From an uncultured Aquimarina sp. (GTDB taxonomy: Bacteria > Bacteroidota > Bacteroidia > Flavobacteriales > Flavobacteriaceae): a stretch of 64,000 nt of DNA. Made by a program: the position numbers and the translations under genes. The DNA is taken from NCBI RefSeq assembly GCF_947500065.1, contig NZ_CANMQT010000011.1:85924-149923 (forward strand). Reading direction: 5' to 3'. Shown here piece after piece: positions 1-8,445 of this stretch; position 1 is the stretch's first letter; each line of letters opens with the position of its first letter. Under the pieces are notes generated by a model, which was not told the origin of the DNA, ran no database searches, and saw nothing but the letters and a program-made list of their open reading frames with translations.

Positions 1-118
1 ATAAAAAAAAGTTAAGGTTAATAGTAAAGATAATTTTAGGGTAGTCCGTAAAAATTTTTTCATAATACACAGGTTTTTGTTTTCCAAACTGAATTTATAG
101 AATTATCTATGACAAGTA

Positions 119-142
119 AATACCCTTATGAGGGTATTTTTT
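119..142. terminator. Bidirectional hairpin downstream of the PAS-LuxR gene
   Basis: A 7-bp perfect stem (AATACCC / GGGTATT) with a 6-nt loop is followed by T residues on the + strand and preceded by A residues, so it can act in either direction. It sits about 20 bp past the stop of the minus-strand regulator and is most simply that gene's terminator. Confidence 0.5.
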
Positions 143-162
143 ATGAAAATCTTTGTAGGAAA

Positions 163-915
163 TCACAAAACTCCATTTTTTTTACAAAACTGAATGAGTT
201 GTTTGGTATTATGTGATTGGCTTTTTTTGAAAATATTTTTCCGATGCGTGGCAACGGTATGCTTACTGATAAATAGTTTTTTTGCAATTTCAGCATTAGA
301 AAGTTCCGCTTCAATTAATTGAATTATTTCTTTCTCCCGATTGGTAAAAAAATCATCAAATGCTTCGTGAATTTGTTTTTTGAAAAGTGTTTGGTCAATA
401 TTGTTACCGTAAATATCCCAGGATACTCTATCTCCGTCATCTATAAATGAAATATCTGTGAGTAAGGATAAGTTGCTAATCATTTTTCCATCACTATCTT
501 TTTCCAGTACAAATGACTGTCGTAATACTTTAATATAAGAACCGTCTTTTCTTTGTAATCTAAAGGTTAATAATAGGTAAGGTTCATCATGTATATTTGT
601 ACGATCAATACAATATATTACAATTGCCTTCACTACTCTTTTTACAAAATCATTATCATCAGGATGAAAATAATTAAGCGCTATATCCATAGAAAATTCT
701 TCTTCTGTATATCCTAACATATCTTCGATATGCCTTGTGTACGTAAGCTTAGATTGTTTCCAATCCATAATATACAGGCATTGTTTTCCGCGTATTAAAG
801 GAAAAGACCCAAAGTCGTTAGCTGTTGTTCGCTCATTAGATTGAGAAGAAACAGTATCTAAATGACGCGCTACACTTTCTTTGAACTGAATGATATTTTG
901 TTCATTAAAATTCAT
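163..915 (-). CDS. PAS domain-containing LuxR-type transcriptional regulator
   Basis: This 250-residue protein has a PAS-like sensory region at roughly residues 45-155 (including the GYTEEEF and FHPDDNDFV stretches typical of PAS/PAC) and a C-terminal LuxR/GerE helix-turn-helix at about 190-245 (TNREKEIIQLI, NAEIAKKLFISKHTVATH). It has no receiver domain and no membrane segment, so it is probably a cytoplasmic one-component regulator; the ligand is unknown. Its ATG overlaps the stop codon of the upstream hydrolase by one base (TAATG on the minus strand), implying translational coupling. The shared transcript suggests that hydrolase and regulator act together. Family assignment is secure, target genes are not known. 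Confidence 0.85.
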   Translation of the reverse strand: MNFNEQNIIQFKESVARHLDTVSSQSNERTTANDFGSFPLIRGKQCLYIMDWKQSKLTYTRHIEDMLGYTEEEFSMDIALNYFHPDDNDFVKRVVKAIVIYCIDRTNIHDEPYLLLTFRLQRKDGSYIKVLRQSFVLEKDSDGKMISNLSLLTDISFIDDGDRVSWDIYGNNIDQTLFKKQIHEAFDDFFTNREKEIIQLIEAELSNAEIAKKLFISKHTVATHRKNIFKKSQSHNTKQLIQFCKKNGVL

Positions 916-1733
916 TAAACACTTTTCAATGTTTTATTAGCAAAATTTAATACATGAGAGTTAAATAGATCTGAAGCATCAATATGCGGACAATGCCCCG
1001 AATTATCTATTGTGATGAGGTCAGCATTAGGTAGTTCTTCTTTTTTTAAATTAGATAAATACTCGATATTGACAAAAACGTCATCATTGCCATGTAAAAT
1101 AGTTGTATATCCTGAATAATTAGATAATATTTTTACTTCATCCTGTAAGTCTCCGGCATTTAAAGAACTTCCGAAATCTTCTCTGAATTTTCCATCCGTA
1201 TTAGAAATCGACTTTTTGATCTTCTGAAAATTTTCGTCTTCAGAATTGTATATAGCTTTTGATAAACTATCAATCTCGTTTGGTTGTAAATTCCTTTGTA
1301 GTAAAAAAGGAATGTTTTCATTAGGCAAAAAAGCTTCATTGATGTTTAGGCTTTCTTTAAGTGGCGGAGTTCCAAAAACGAAAATACCTTTGCACTTATC
1401 TGATATGGCAGGGAGTGTCTGAATGCCTAAATGTCCACCTAAGGAGTGACCAACAATAATAAAGTTGTCAAGGTTTTGAATTTTTATGAATTCTAAAATT
1501 ATTGTTTTTAACCTAAGAATAGAGTAGTTATCGATTTTTGATGATTCTCCATGTCCAGAAATATCAAAAGCAACTAATCTATATTTGGATAAGGTGTTAT
1601 CATCTAATTGATTCGCAAAACATTCTTTGTTAAGTGAATTTCCGTGCATAAACAGAATGGTTTTGGTGTTTTGGTCATTCTTTGAGAGAAAAGAAACAAA
1701 AGCACCTTTTTCATTAGGCAAAGGGGTAGTCAT
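915..1733 (-). CDS. Alpha/beta-fold hydrolase
   Basis: 272 residues with the alpha/beta hydrolase layout: an HGNS oxyanion-hole motif near residue 30, the nucleophile elbow GHSLGG with Ser97, a probable acid in the HGNDD stretch near 215, and a late catalytic His in SGHCPHID near 245. There is no signal peptide, so it is cytoplasmic. The substrate cannot be read from the sequence; esterase, lactonase or peptidase-like activity are all possible. It is the first gene of a two-gene unit with the overlapping PAS-LuxR regulator. Confidence 0.85.
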   Translation of the reverse strand: MTTPLPNEKGAFVSFLSKNDQNTKTILFMHGNSLNKECFANQLDDNTLSKYRLVAFDISGHGESSKIDNYSILRLKTIILEFIKIQNLDNFIIVGHSLGGHLGIQTLPAISDKCKGIFVFGTPPLKESLNINEAFLPNENIPFLLQRNLQPNEIDSLSKAIYNSEDENFQKIKKSISNTDGKFREDFGSSLNAGDLQDEVKILSNYSGYTTILHGNDDVFVNIEYLSNLKKEELPNADLITIDNSGHCPHIDASDLFNSHVLNFANKTLKSV

Positions 1734-1853
1734 GTAGCTTTTTTTACTAAAGGTATAAAAATTTACGGTACTTATAATCTAGCCATAATATGGAATGGGT
1801 ATTAAGATTTTATAGCATATAGATATTATAAAGTTATTTTTAGAGGTAGTTAC

Positions 1854-2849
1854 TTAGGTGGTTTCAATTTCTGCAACAACTGGAAAATGATCTGAAGCTG
1901 CTTTTAAATCTTTGCTTATAGATTGTATGATATTATCTTCTTTTTCTAGATAAGGATTCCAGACTTTGGCTTCTGCTAGTTTTAGTTTGTTACTGATCAA
2001 GATATGATCGATTAATACATTGATATAATCTTCCGTTATTCGGTCTCTATATCTGCTTGAAGATGGTTCCCATCCATTGCTGGTCCATTTTGGTTTTGGT
2101 AGTACAGATGTTAATATCATTTCCTGTTCCCATACATCTCCTAATAATATTTCTAAAGCACTTTTGTTGAATCTATTTTCGTAAAAATCCATTCCAATAC
2201 CATCATTGATATCTCCCATAACAATTACATTGTGCCCTTCTTCAATGTAATCATTACATTTTTTTCTAATAGACATGCATTCTGCATACAATCTCATTCG
2301 ATCTCTTTCTGATATTTGTTCAAACTTGGCGTAGTCTACAGGTGCAAAAATTCCTTTAGATTTTGTGTGAGCGATAATGATCTTGCTAAAATGTTCATCT
2401 GCCAGATTATTAATAGTAAGTTCTAAAGGAGGTCTGTAATGTTTATATTGTTCTTTGATAAGTTTATTGGTGGTGTCTACCAGAAAGGGCTCATTAAATT
2501 GATTTTTGGAATCTGTTGTAGGGGTGAAGGCTACCTTTATCTTGGAACTGTCGTATAGGGCGCATAATTCCTGTTGCCCACTAGATGGATGCCCGTGAAT
2601 TCCCTTGAAATTATTGTTGAGCGCATAATGTGATGCCCATTTTTCTAATTGTATAGATGCTGTTTTGCTGCCATCTACTAATGTATCTGGTCCTTCAATA
2701 ATTCCAATAAAATCAGGGTTAATTGTTTTTGTTATAGAAGCTAGTTGTTGGCTTCTTTTACCAATATCTCCAGTGGTAATTGGTGTTCCGTCTGTGTGGA
2801 ATAGTTTCCGCATCCAATTGACATTATAAACTGCGATTCTAAGTTTCAT
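1854..2849 (-). CDS. Endonuclease/exonuclease/phosphatase (EEP) family protein
   Basis: 331 residues with the motif order of the DNase I-like EEP superfamily: an N-terminal AVYNVNW strand, IGIIEGP (metal-binding Glu), VMGDINDG (Asp/Asn pair), DHILIS, and a terminal SDHFPVVAEI carrying the catalytic His. No signal peptide is visible, so a cytoplasmic enzyme is expected. The family covers nucleases, phospholipases and phosphatases, and the substrate cannot be chosen here. The gene stands alone, separated from accD by two terminator hairpins. Confidence 0.8.
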   Translation of the reverse strand: MKLRIAVYNVNWMRKLFHTDGTPITTGDIGKRSQQLASITKTINPDFIGIIEGPDTLVDGSKTASIQLEKWASHYALNNNFKGIHGHPSSGQQELCALYDSSKIKVAFTPTTDSKNQFNEPFLVDTTNKLIKEQYKHYRPPLELTINNLADEHFSKIIIAHTKSKGIFAPVDYAKFEQISERDRMRLYAECMSIRKKCNDYIEEGHNVIVMGDINDGIGMDFYENRFNKSALEILLGDVWEQEMILTSVLPKPKWTSNGWEPSSSRYRDRITEDYINVLIDHILISNKLKLAEAKVWNPYLEKEDNIIQSISKDLKAASDHFPVVAEIETT

Positions 2850-2938
2850 GCTAACATGCTTAAAGTATTAGTTTTTATGTGAAAGGGAAGTGGGATATTT
2901 GGTAAATCTATTAAAATGATTTAGAAAATTGTTATATG

Positions 2939-2961
2939 AAAAACCCCTTTTTGTTGGGGTT
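2939..2961 (-). terminator. Terminator-like hairpin (second of a tandem pair after accD)
   Basis: Stem AACCCC / GGGGTT with an 8-nt loop, followed on the minus strand by a run of five T. It lies beyond the stronger hairpin after accD and 90 bp upstream of the EEP gene, and could be a back-up terminator. Confidence 0.5.
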
Positions 2962-2994
2962 ATATGACCTGTTCTAAATCGAATTTAAAAACAA

Positions 2995-3014
2995 AACCCG
3001 GTAAAAACCGGGTT
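2995..3014 (-). terminator. Rho-independent terminator of accD
   Basis: Perfect 7-bp GC-rich stem (AACCCGG / CCGGGTT) with a 6-nt loop, followed on the minus strand by TTTTGTTTTT. It begins 30 bp past the accD stop codon, the expected distance. Confidence 0.75.
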
Positions 3015-3043
3015 GTAAATTTTGTTCTAAAATATGTGTTAAT

Positions 3044-3901
3044 CTAAATAGAAGAAAGTGGCCTATTCATAATTAGATCTAGATATAGATTTATTCTTTC
3101 TTTTAGGTTTTGTCTTGGAGTAATAAAATCAAGAAAACCATGTTCTTTAAGAAATTCTGCTGTCTGGAAACCTTCAGGAAGTTCTTTTCCTGTTGTATCT
3201 CTAACAACACGAGGGCCTGCAAATCCAATTAATGCTCCTGGTTCAGCAATATTGATGTCTCCGAGCATAGCGAAAGATGCTGTAGTACCTCCTGTGGTTG
3301 GATCTGTACATAAAGAGATATATGGAATTCCTGCGTCAGCTAATTGAGCTAGTTTCGCAGAGGTTTTTGCTAACTGCATTAATGATAATGCTGCTTCCAT
3401 CATTCGGGCACCTCCAGATTTAGAGATAATCATAAAAGGAATTTTGTTCTTAAGAGCGTGGTCAGCTGCTCTTGCAATTTTTTCTCCAACAACACTTCCC
3501 ATAGAACCTCCAATAAATGAAAAATCCATACAGGCAATAACTAAATCATTACCATTGGATTTTCCTACAGCAGTTCTAACCGCATCTTTTAAGTTTGTTT
3601 TTTCCTGAGCATCTTTAAGACGATCAGTGTACTTCTTTTTGTCTTCGAATTTAAGAGGATCTTTAGAAGTTAGATTTTTATCTAATTCTTTAAATGTATC
3701 ATCAAAAAGAATTTCAAAATATTCTTTACTACCGATTCTTACATGGTATCCATCTTCTGGACTCACATAGAAGTTTTTTTCCAGTTGTTCTGCATCTACT
3801 ATTTTTCCAGTAGGGGATTTATACCAGAGTCCCTTTGGAACATCTTTTTTATCCTCAGTAGCAGTCTGTATACCTTTTTGAGTTCTCTTAAACCAAGCCA
3901 T
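3044..3901 (-). CDS. accD: Acetyl-CoA carboxylase carboxyltransferase subunit beta
   Basis: AccD pairs with AccA to transfer the carboxyl group from biotin-BCCP to acetyl-CoA, giving malonyl-CoA for fatty acid synthesis. The 285-residue protein carries the carboxyltransferase core (CMDFSFIGGSMGSVVGEKI, SGGARMMEA, TDPTTGGTTASF, GFAGPRVV). In the best-studied AccD proteins the N-terminal segment is a four-cysteine zinc ribbon; here the corresponding stretch (about residues 25-55, WYKSPTGKIVDAEQ onward) has no cysteine, so the ribbon is lost or replaced. The gene follows fba on the same strand after a strong terminator that leaves only 19 bp before the start codon, so its promoter must overlap that hairpin or it depends on read-through. 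Confidence 0.95.
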   Translation of the reverse strand: MAWFKRTQKGIQTATEDKKDVPKGLWYKSPTGKIVDAEQLEKNFYVSPEDGYHVRIGSKEYFEILFDDTFKELDKNLTSKDPLKFEDKKKYTDRLKDAQEKTNLKDAVRTAVGKSNGNDLVIACMDFSFIGGSMGSVVGEKIARAADHALKNKIPFMIISKSGGARMMEAALSLMQLAKTSAKLAQLADAGIPYISLCTDPTTGGTTASFAMLGDINIAEPGALIGFAGPRVVRDTTGKELPEGFQTAEFLKEHGFLDFITPRQNLKERINLYLDLIMNRPLSSI

Positions 3902-3913
3902 AAATTATCTGTA

Positions 3914-3954
3914 TTAAAAAAGCTGAAACTCTTTACTATTAAGAGTTTCAGCTT
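3914..3954 (-). terminator. Terminator of the aldolase gene, abutting accD
   Basis: A perfect 14-bp stem (AAGCTGAAACTCTT / AAGAGTTTCAGCTT) with a 7-nt loop, followed on the minus strand by T residues. It fills most of the 66-bp gap between the two genes. Confidence 0.85.
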
Positions 3955-3967
3955 GGTTTTTATCTTG

Positions 3968-5035
3968 TTATAATGTGTTTACATTATTTAAATCTTCAAA
4001 AGCCTTTTTAAGACGGTTTTTAAAGGTGCTTTCACCTTCTCTTAGCCATTTTCTAGGATCGTAATATTTTTTATTAGGTTCCTCAGCTCCATCAGGATTG
4101 CCGATCTGTGTTTTTAGATATTCAATCTTACCAGTCATGTAATCTCTGATACCTTCACAAAATGCAAATTGAAGATCTGTATCAATGTTCATTTTGATAA
4201 CTCCATATCCAATAGCTTCTCTGATTTCTTCTAAAGTAGAACCGCTTCCTCCGTGAAATACGAAGTCAATGTGGTTATGTTCTACATTGTATTTTTTAGA
4301 AATAAATTCTTGAGAATTTTTAAGAATTTTTGGAGTTAATTTAACATTACCAGGTTTGTAAACACCGTGTACATTACCAAAAGCAGCAGCAACCGTGAAT
4401 TTATCACTTACTTTACTCAATTCTTCATAAGCATAAGCAACTTCTTCTGGTTGTGTGTATAGTTTAGAATCATCAACATCGCTGTTATCAACTCCATCTT
4501 CTTCACCTCCGGTAATTCCAAGTTCAATTTCTAAAGTCATACCCATTTTACTCATACGAGCAAGGTACTCTTTACAAATTTCTATGTTTTCTTCAATAGG
4601 CTCCTCTGATAGATCAATCATGTGTGAACTATAAAGAGGTTTTCCTGTTTCTTTATAAAATGCTTCTCCAGCATCTAATAATCCGTCTATCCAAGGAAGT
4701 AGTTTTTTTGCACAGTGGTCAGTATGCAAAATAACTGGTACTCCATAGGCTTCGGCCATTAAATGAACATGTCTGGCTCCTGCAGTTGCTCCTACAATCG
4801 CGGCCTTTTGATCTTCATTAGAAAGCCCTTTTCCTGCATTAAATTGTGCTCCTCCATTGGAGAACTGAATAATTACAGGCGAGTTTAATTCTGCAGCAGT
4901 TTCCAATACAGCATTAATCGAATTGGATCCGATTACATTTACAGCTGGTAAGGCAAAAGCTTTTTCTTTGGCATAATTAAAAATAGCCTGTACTTCGTCT
5001 CCTGTAGCAACTCCTGGTTTGATGTTGTGACTCAT
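3968..5035 (-). CDS. fbaA: Class II fructose-bisphosphate aldolase
   Basis: 355 residues, the usual size of class II (zinc-dependent) aldolases, which cleave fructose 1,6-bisphosphate to glyceraldehyde 3-phosphate and dihydroxyacetone phosphate and run in reverse for gluconeogenesis. Diagnostic segments are VILHTDHC (catalytic Asp and a zinc His), the LEIELGITGGEEDGVD loop, AFGNVHGVY (zinc His) and FHGGSGS (phosphate binding). A -7 box lies 26 bp upstream, and a strong terminator follows. Cytoplasmic, constitutive housekeeping role expected. Confidence 0.95.
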   Translation of the reverse strand: MSHNIKPGVATGDEVQAIFNYAKEKAFALPAVNVIGSNSINAVLETAAELNSPVIIQFSNGGAQFNAGKGLSNEDQKAAIVGATAGARHVHLMAEAYGVPVILHTDHCAKKLLPWIDGLLDAGEAFYKETGKPLYSSHMIDLSEEPIEENIEICKEYLARMSKMGMTLEIELGITGGEEDGVDNSDVDDSKLYTQPEEVAYAYEELSKVSDKFTVAAAFGNVHGVYKPGNVKLTPKILKNSQEFISKKYNVEHNHIDFVFHGGSGSTLEEIREAIGYGVIKMNIDTDLQFAFCEGIRDYMTGKIEYLKTQIGNPDGAEEPNKKYYDPRKWLREGESTFKNRLKKAFEDLNNVNTL

Positions 5036-5060
5036 AATTTACTTTTAGTTAATAAGCCTA

Positions 5061-5068
5061 CAAAAATA
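5061..5068 (-). promoter_or_regulatory. Bacteroidetes-type -7 box of the aldolase gene
   Basis: TATTTTTG on the minus strand matches the TAnnTTTG consensus and lies 26 bp before the ATG. No clear TTG -33 element was found at the right distance. Confidence 0.45.
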
Positions 5069-5121
5069 GTAAAATAATACGTAATGAATTTTATATTTAA
5101 AGATGAAAATAGGGATTGTTT

Positions 5122-7674
5122 TTAGAAAGGATAATTAATCCCAACATTGTAAACTCCTTCAGAAAAATTATAACCTTTAAACCATCTTTGATCCTCGATA
5201 CTAGCGGGATTAAATGTTTTGAAACCTAAATCTAATCTTACAACAAAAAAGTCAAAATCATACCGAAGGCCTAGACCGCTACCTACAGCAATTTCTTGAA
5301 GATCATCCCATCTAGAAAAAACGGCGTCTTTTTCTTCTACACTGTCTAATACATTCCAAATATTTCCTGCATCAATAAAAAAAGCTCCGTTGAGAGATCC
5401 TAAAATATTGTATCGATATTCTGCATTCAATGCTAATTTCATATTTGCTTCATTAAACTCATTTCTACCACCACTGCTTCCTGGTCCTAAATCATAAGGT
5501 AACCATGCGCGATTATCATTTGGTCCGCCACCAAAAAAACTTCGTGCAAATGGAATGCTATTAGCATTTCCATAGGGTAGAGCAATACCTCCAAATGCTC
5601 TGATGGCCAATACCCTTTTCCTTCCAAGATCCCAATGTTTTATGTAGTCTAATTCTGTTTTGGCGTATTGCGAAAATTCCACTCCGAATACTTCAAAACG
5701 ATTACTTGAGTTTTCCTTTAATCCCGCTAGGTTAGAAACGGTACTTAACACATTACCGGCAAATTCGATTTTAGCTCTAAATCTAGAAAAATCTTCATCA
5801 TAAAGGTTTTCTCGATTGTTTCTTAAATAGGTGTAGCTGGATGCAAAAATAAGGTTGTCTTCTGTTAGTCTTTCTTTTCGTTCATTAATATTTCTGATTT
5901 CTTGTAGTTGGTCCGTGGTTAGATCAGGGTCTGGTGTTGTGTCCAGAGATTGAGCTATAAAGCTATTTGCACCAGAAGGGATGGATAGTATGTTATCCTG
6001 ATTAAAGAAAGGCGAGTTGGAGTCAAGTACTTCTGTCGCAATATTGTTAAGTCTAGTGAATGAATTAGAGTATACATTGAAATAATTACCAGTATTAAGA
6101 TTACGAACGTATTGTACATTTACTAAATCAACCTGATTCGTGAGTTTTGTACTTGGTTTCCATTGATAATTAAATATCCCAGACGCATTTTGTTTGTCAA
6201 GACCTATATTTTGTTGTGAATTGATACCAAAAATAAGATTAGTTGTTGGGGACATATATTTTGGAATAATCTTTCTTGTTTGTAAAGGGAAAATTATTTT
6301 AGGGAATGATAATTTAAGATCTACACCAATTTCCGAAATATCAAAAAACTGTCCATCTGGATCTACGGGATCTTTTGATGAGCCCACACTTCCTCTTGCT
6401 GAGATCTCAAAAATCTCTGCACCTCCAAAAACATTCCTAGTTAAGAAAGATCCGCTAAAACCAATTCCAAATACTTGGATATTAGAGGTAGATACATCGA
6501 ATTCTACATTCGTACTGTATTTTTTTCTTGGCGTTAATAAAACACTTGCGATAAGGTCAGTTCCATTAGGGTTATCAGGATCAATACTGTATCTTATATT
6601 AGGGTATTTAAATGTTTTTAAATTATTGATTTGGTTGTAGGTAAGTGTTCGATCCTTATCCCTAAAAATTTCTCCTGGTGTTATTAAGATAGAATTTGCA
6701 ATTGCTTTGCGAGTATATCTAAGTTTGTCATAACTATATATGTTGTATCCGTTATATGATACACTATCTTTAGGTTGCTCATTCCTGTTTTGATAAGAAT
6801 AATCAGTAAATACATTTACTTTACTTATTTTATGAACTCGAAAAGGAACCCTTTTTTTCTCTTCCCCTTCAGTAATCTGTCTATTATTTATAAGAAGATT
6901 GAGTTTTATTTTTTGATCTGTATCTACAGTATCCGCATCAAATTTTATAAATTCTTTTTCAAAATGATATAATCCAGAATTTCGATACAAACTAGTAAGT
7001 CTTTCCATCTCTGCATCTATATCTAGTGTTTTATATTGTTTTCCTGGAATTATAGTGGATTTAGTTTGGTTTAGTTTATAAATTGAATCTGCAGCTTTGG
7101 ATTCTATTTTGGTATCTAAAGAATCTATAAAATAAGGCTTATGCGGTTTAACATAATAGGATACAGATGCTCTTTGGTTCTCTTCCGGGTTAATTTTGTA
7201 GTCTGTCTCCACATTAAACCAACCATTATTCCAATAATAAGATTGTAACCTATTAACAGAACGTTTAGCTTTTGATTCATCGACAATTACTGGGGCTTCT
7301 CCTGTTTTTTTTAACCAATTATTGACACCGGTGTATCCCACACCTAATCGGTTTACCTGTTTCTTAGATAAAAAATTATTTAATCTTCTTTCTCTATTAG
7401 GTTTCTTATGAAGCCAATTTTGATAAGAGGAATCGGGATTTACTTTGGCAAGATTATAAATATGAAGTCTAAATGGAGTCCAGGCTAGTTTAGCATTGGG
7501 TTTTTGGTATAGCTGATTAGATAATTTAACATCATTGCTTTTAGTGCTATCAACAAAGATTTCATTTTTGGTTAAAAGATATTCTTCCTTCGGAACTCTT
7601 TTAATTGCATTACATGAAATTAAAAAAATTGTAGTTAATACAACAAATACTATTTTTGTGTGCAGGTGTTTCAA
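5122..7674 (-). CDS. tamL: TamL-type BamA/TamA family outer-membrane lipoprotein
   Basis: 850 residues beginning with a lipoprotein signal peptide whose lipobox ends in LISC (Cys21). The middle (about residues 90-380) is POTRA-like, and the C-terminal half is a predicted 16-strand barrel with the surface-antigen D15 signature region (AFFGGGPNDNRAW) and a terminal aromatic residue (INYPF). Lipidated TamA homologues of this size in Bacteroidetes are called TamL; they help assemble outer-membrane proteins, classically with an inner-membrane TamB, which is not in this window. The gene is divergent from the RNA methyltransferase, and its promoter lies partly inside that gene's first codons. Confidence 0.85.
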   Translation of the reverse strand: MKHLHTKIVFVVLTTIFLISCNAIKRVPKEEYLLTKNEIFVDSTKSNDVKLSNQLYQKPNAKLAWTPFRLHIYNLAKVNPDSSYQNWLHKKPNRERRLNNFLSKKQVNRLGVGYTGVNNWLKKTGEAPVIVDESKAKRSVNRLQSYYWNNGWFNVETDYKINPEENQRASVSYYVKPHKPYFIDSLDTKIESKAADSIYKLNQTKSTIIPGKQYKTLDIDAEMERLTSLYRNSGLYHFEKEFIKFDADTVDTDQKIKLNLLINNRQITEGEEKKRVPFRVHKISKVNVFTDYSYQNRNEQPKDSVSYNGYNIYSYDKLRYTRKAIANSILITPGEIFRDKDRTLTYNQINNLKTFKYPNIRYSIDPDNPNGTDLIASVLLTPRKKYSTNVEFDVSTSNIQVFGIGFSGSFLTRNVFGGAEIFEISARGSVGSSKDPVDPDGQFFDISEIGVDLKLSFPKIIFPLQTRKIIPKYMSPTTNLIFGINSQQNIGLDKQNASGIFNYQWKPSTKLTNQVDLVNVQYVRNLNTGNYFNVYSNSFTRLNNIATEVLDSNSPFFNQDNILSIPSGANSFIAQSLDTTPDPDLTTDQLQEIRNINERKERLTEDNLIFASSYTYLRNNRENLYDEDFSRFRAKIEFAGNVLSTVSNLAGLKENSSNRFEVFGVEFSQYAKTELDYIKHWDLGRKRVLAIRAFGGIALPYGNANSIPFARSFFGGGPNDNRAWLPYDLGPGSSGGRNEFNEANMKLALNAEYRYNILGSLNGAFFIDAGNIWNVLDSVEEKDAVFSRWDDLQEIAVGSGLGLRYDFDFFVVRLDLGFKTFNPASIEDQRWFKGYNFSEGVYNVGINYPF

Positions 7675-7693
7675 TCGAGATTCATTATTGTGT

Positions 7694-7722
7694 CAAAAAT
7701 ACATTATTTGTATGGTTAGCAA
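7694..7722 (-). promoter_or_regulatory. Promoter of tamL
   Basis: Minus strand -7 box TATTTTTG (7694-7701) and a TTG -33 element (7720-7722) 18 nt further upstream. The predicted transcript has a leader of only about 13 nt, and the -33 element lies inside the start of the divergent trmH-family gene. Confidence 0.55.
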
Positions 7723-8443
7723 AAACCAAAAGAAATTAATAAATAGTTTACATCAAAAAAAGTACCGAAAACAGCACGGATTGTTTGTTGCCGAAGGAAA
7801 AAAGGTGATTAATGAATTGATAGAGGCTGATTTGAGGCTTCATTCTATTTTCACATTAGATGCTTCTTATTTTGAAACATCACCGGATAATACCTATATC
7901 GTTACTGAAACAGAGCTGAAAAGTATTAGTTTCTTAACGACTCCACAGGTAGCGATAGCGATATTTCATATTCCTGAAGTTAATGCGGTTAATTATCAGG
8001 GGTTGGTTTTGGCACTGGATGATGTGCGTGATCCAGGTAACCTGGGAACTATTATTCGTTTATGTGATTGGTTCGGGATCACTGATTTAGTTTGCTCAGA
8101 GCAAACTGTGGATTGTTTTAATCCAAAGGTGATTCAGGCTACTATGGGATCTGTTACCAGAGTGAATATTATCTACACTAATCTACAAGATTTTTTATCT
8201 TCTCAAAATAAAGAAATACCTGTTTACGGGACATTTATGGATGGCGATAGTATTTATCAAGAGCAATTACCTGAAAGCGGAATTATTGTGATGGGCAATG
8301 AAGCTAATGGGATATCTCCAGAAATAGAGGAACTGGTTACTAAAAGAATCGCAATACCTAGATTTGGCAAAACCCAAAAAACTGAAAGCCTTAATGTCGC
8401 CACAGCTACAGCTATTATCTTAAATGAGTTTAGACGAGGCTAA
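7712..8443 (+). CDS. TrmH/SpoU-family RNA 2'-O-methyltransferase
   Basis: 243 residues from the ATG at 7712; an upstream in-frame extension would read through the tamL start and lacks family similarity, so I reject it. The N-terminal substrate-binding part (HGLFVAEGKKVINEL) is followed by the SPOUT knot motifs: ALDDVRDPGNLGTIIRLCDWFG (motif 1), VMGNEANGIS (motif 2) and PRFGKTQKTESLNVATATAI (motif 3). These enzymes methylate a ribose 2'-OH in rRNA or tRNA with SAM. The exact target nucleotide is not predictable here. Confidence 0.9.
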   Translation: MVSKNQKKLINSLHQKKYRKQHGLFVAEGKKVINELIEADLRLHSIFTLDASYFETSPDNTYIVTETELKSISFLTTPQVAIAIFHIPEVNAVNYQGLVLALDDVRDPGNLGTIIRLCDWFGITDLVCSEQTVDCFNPKVIQATMGSVTRVNIIYTNLQDFLSSQNKEIPVYGTFMDGDSIYQEQLPESGIIVMGNEANGISPEIEELVTKRIAIPRFGKTQKTESLNVATATAIILNEFRRG

Positions 8444-8445
8444 AT

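Noticed and set aside
6194..6640. A 148-codon + strand frame inside tamL
   Set aside because: Antisense to conserved TamL barrel sequence; no start context or homology cues.
7535..7711. Upstream extension of the TrmH-family frame by 59 codons
   Set aside because: The extension lies antisense to tamL and has no family similarity; ATG 7712 gives a normal-length protein.
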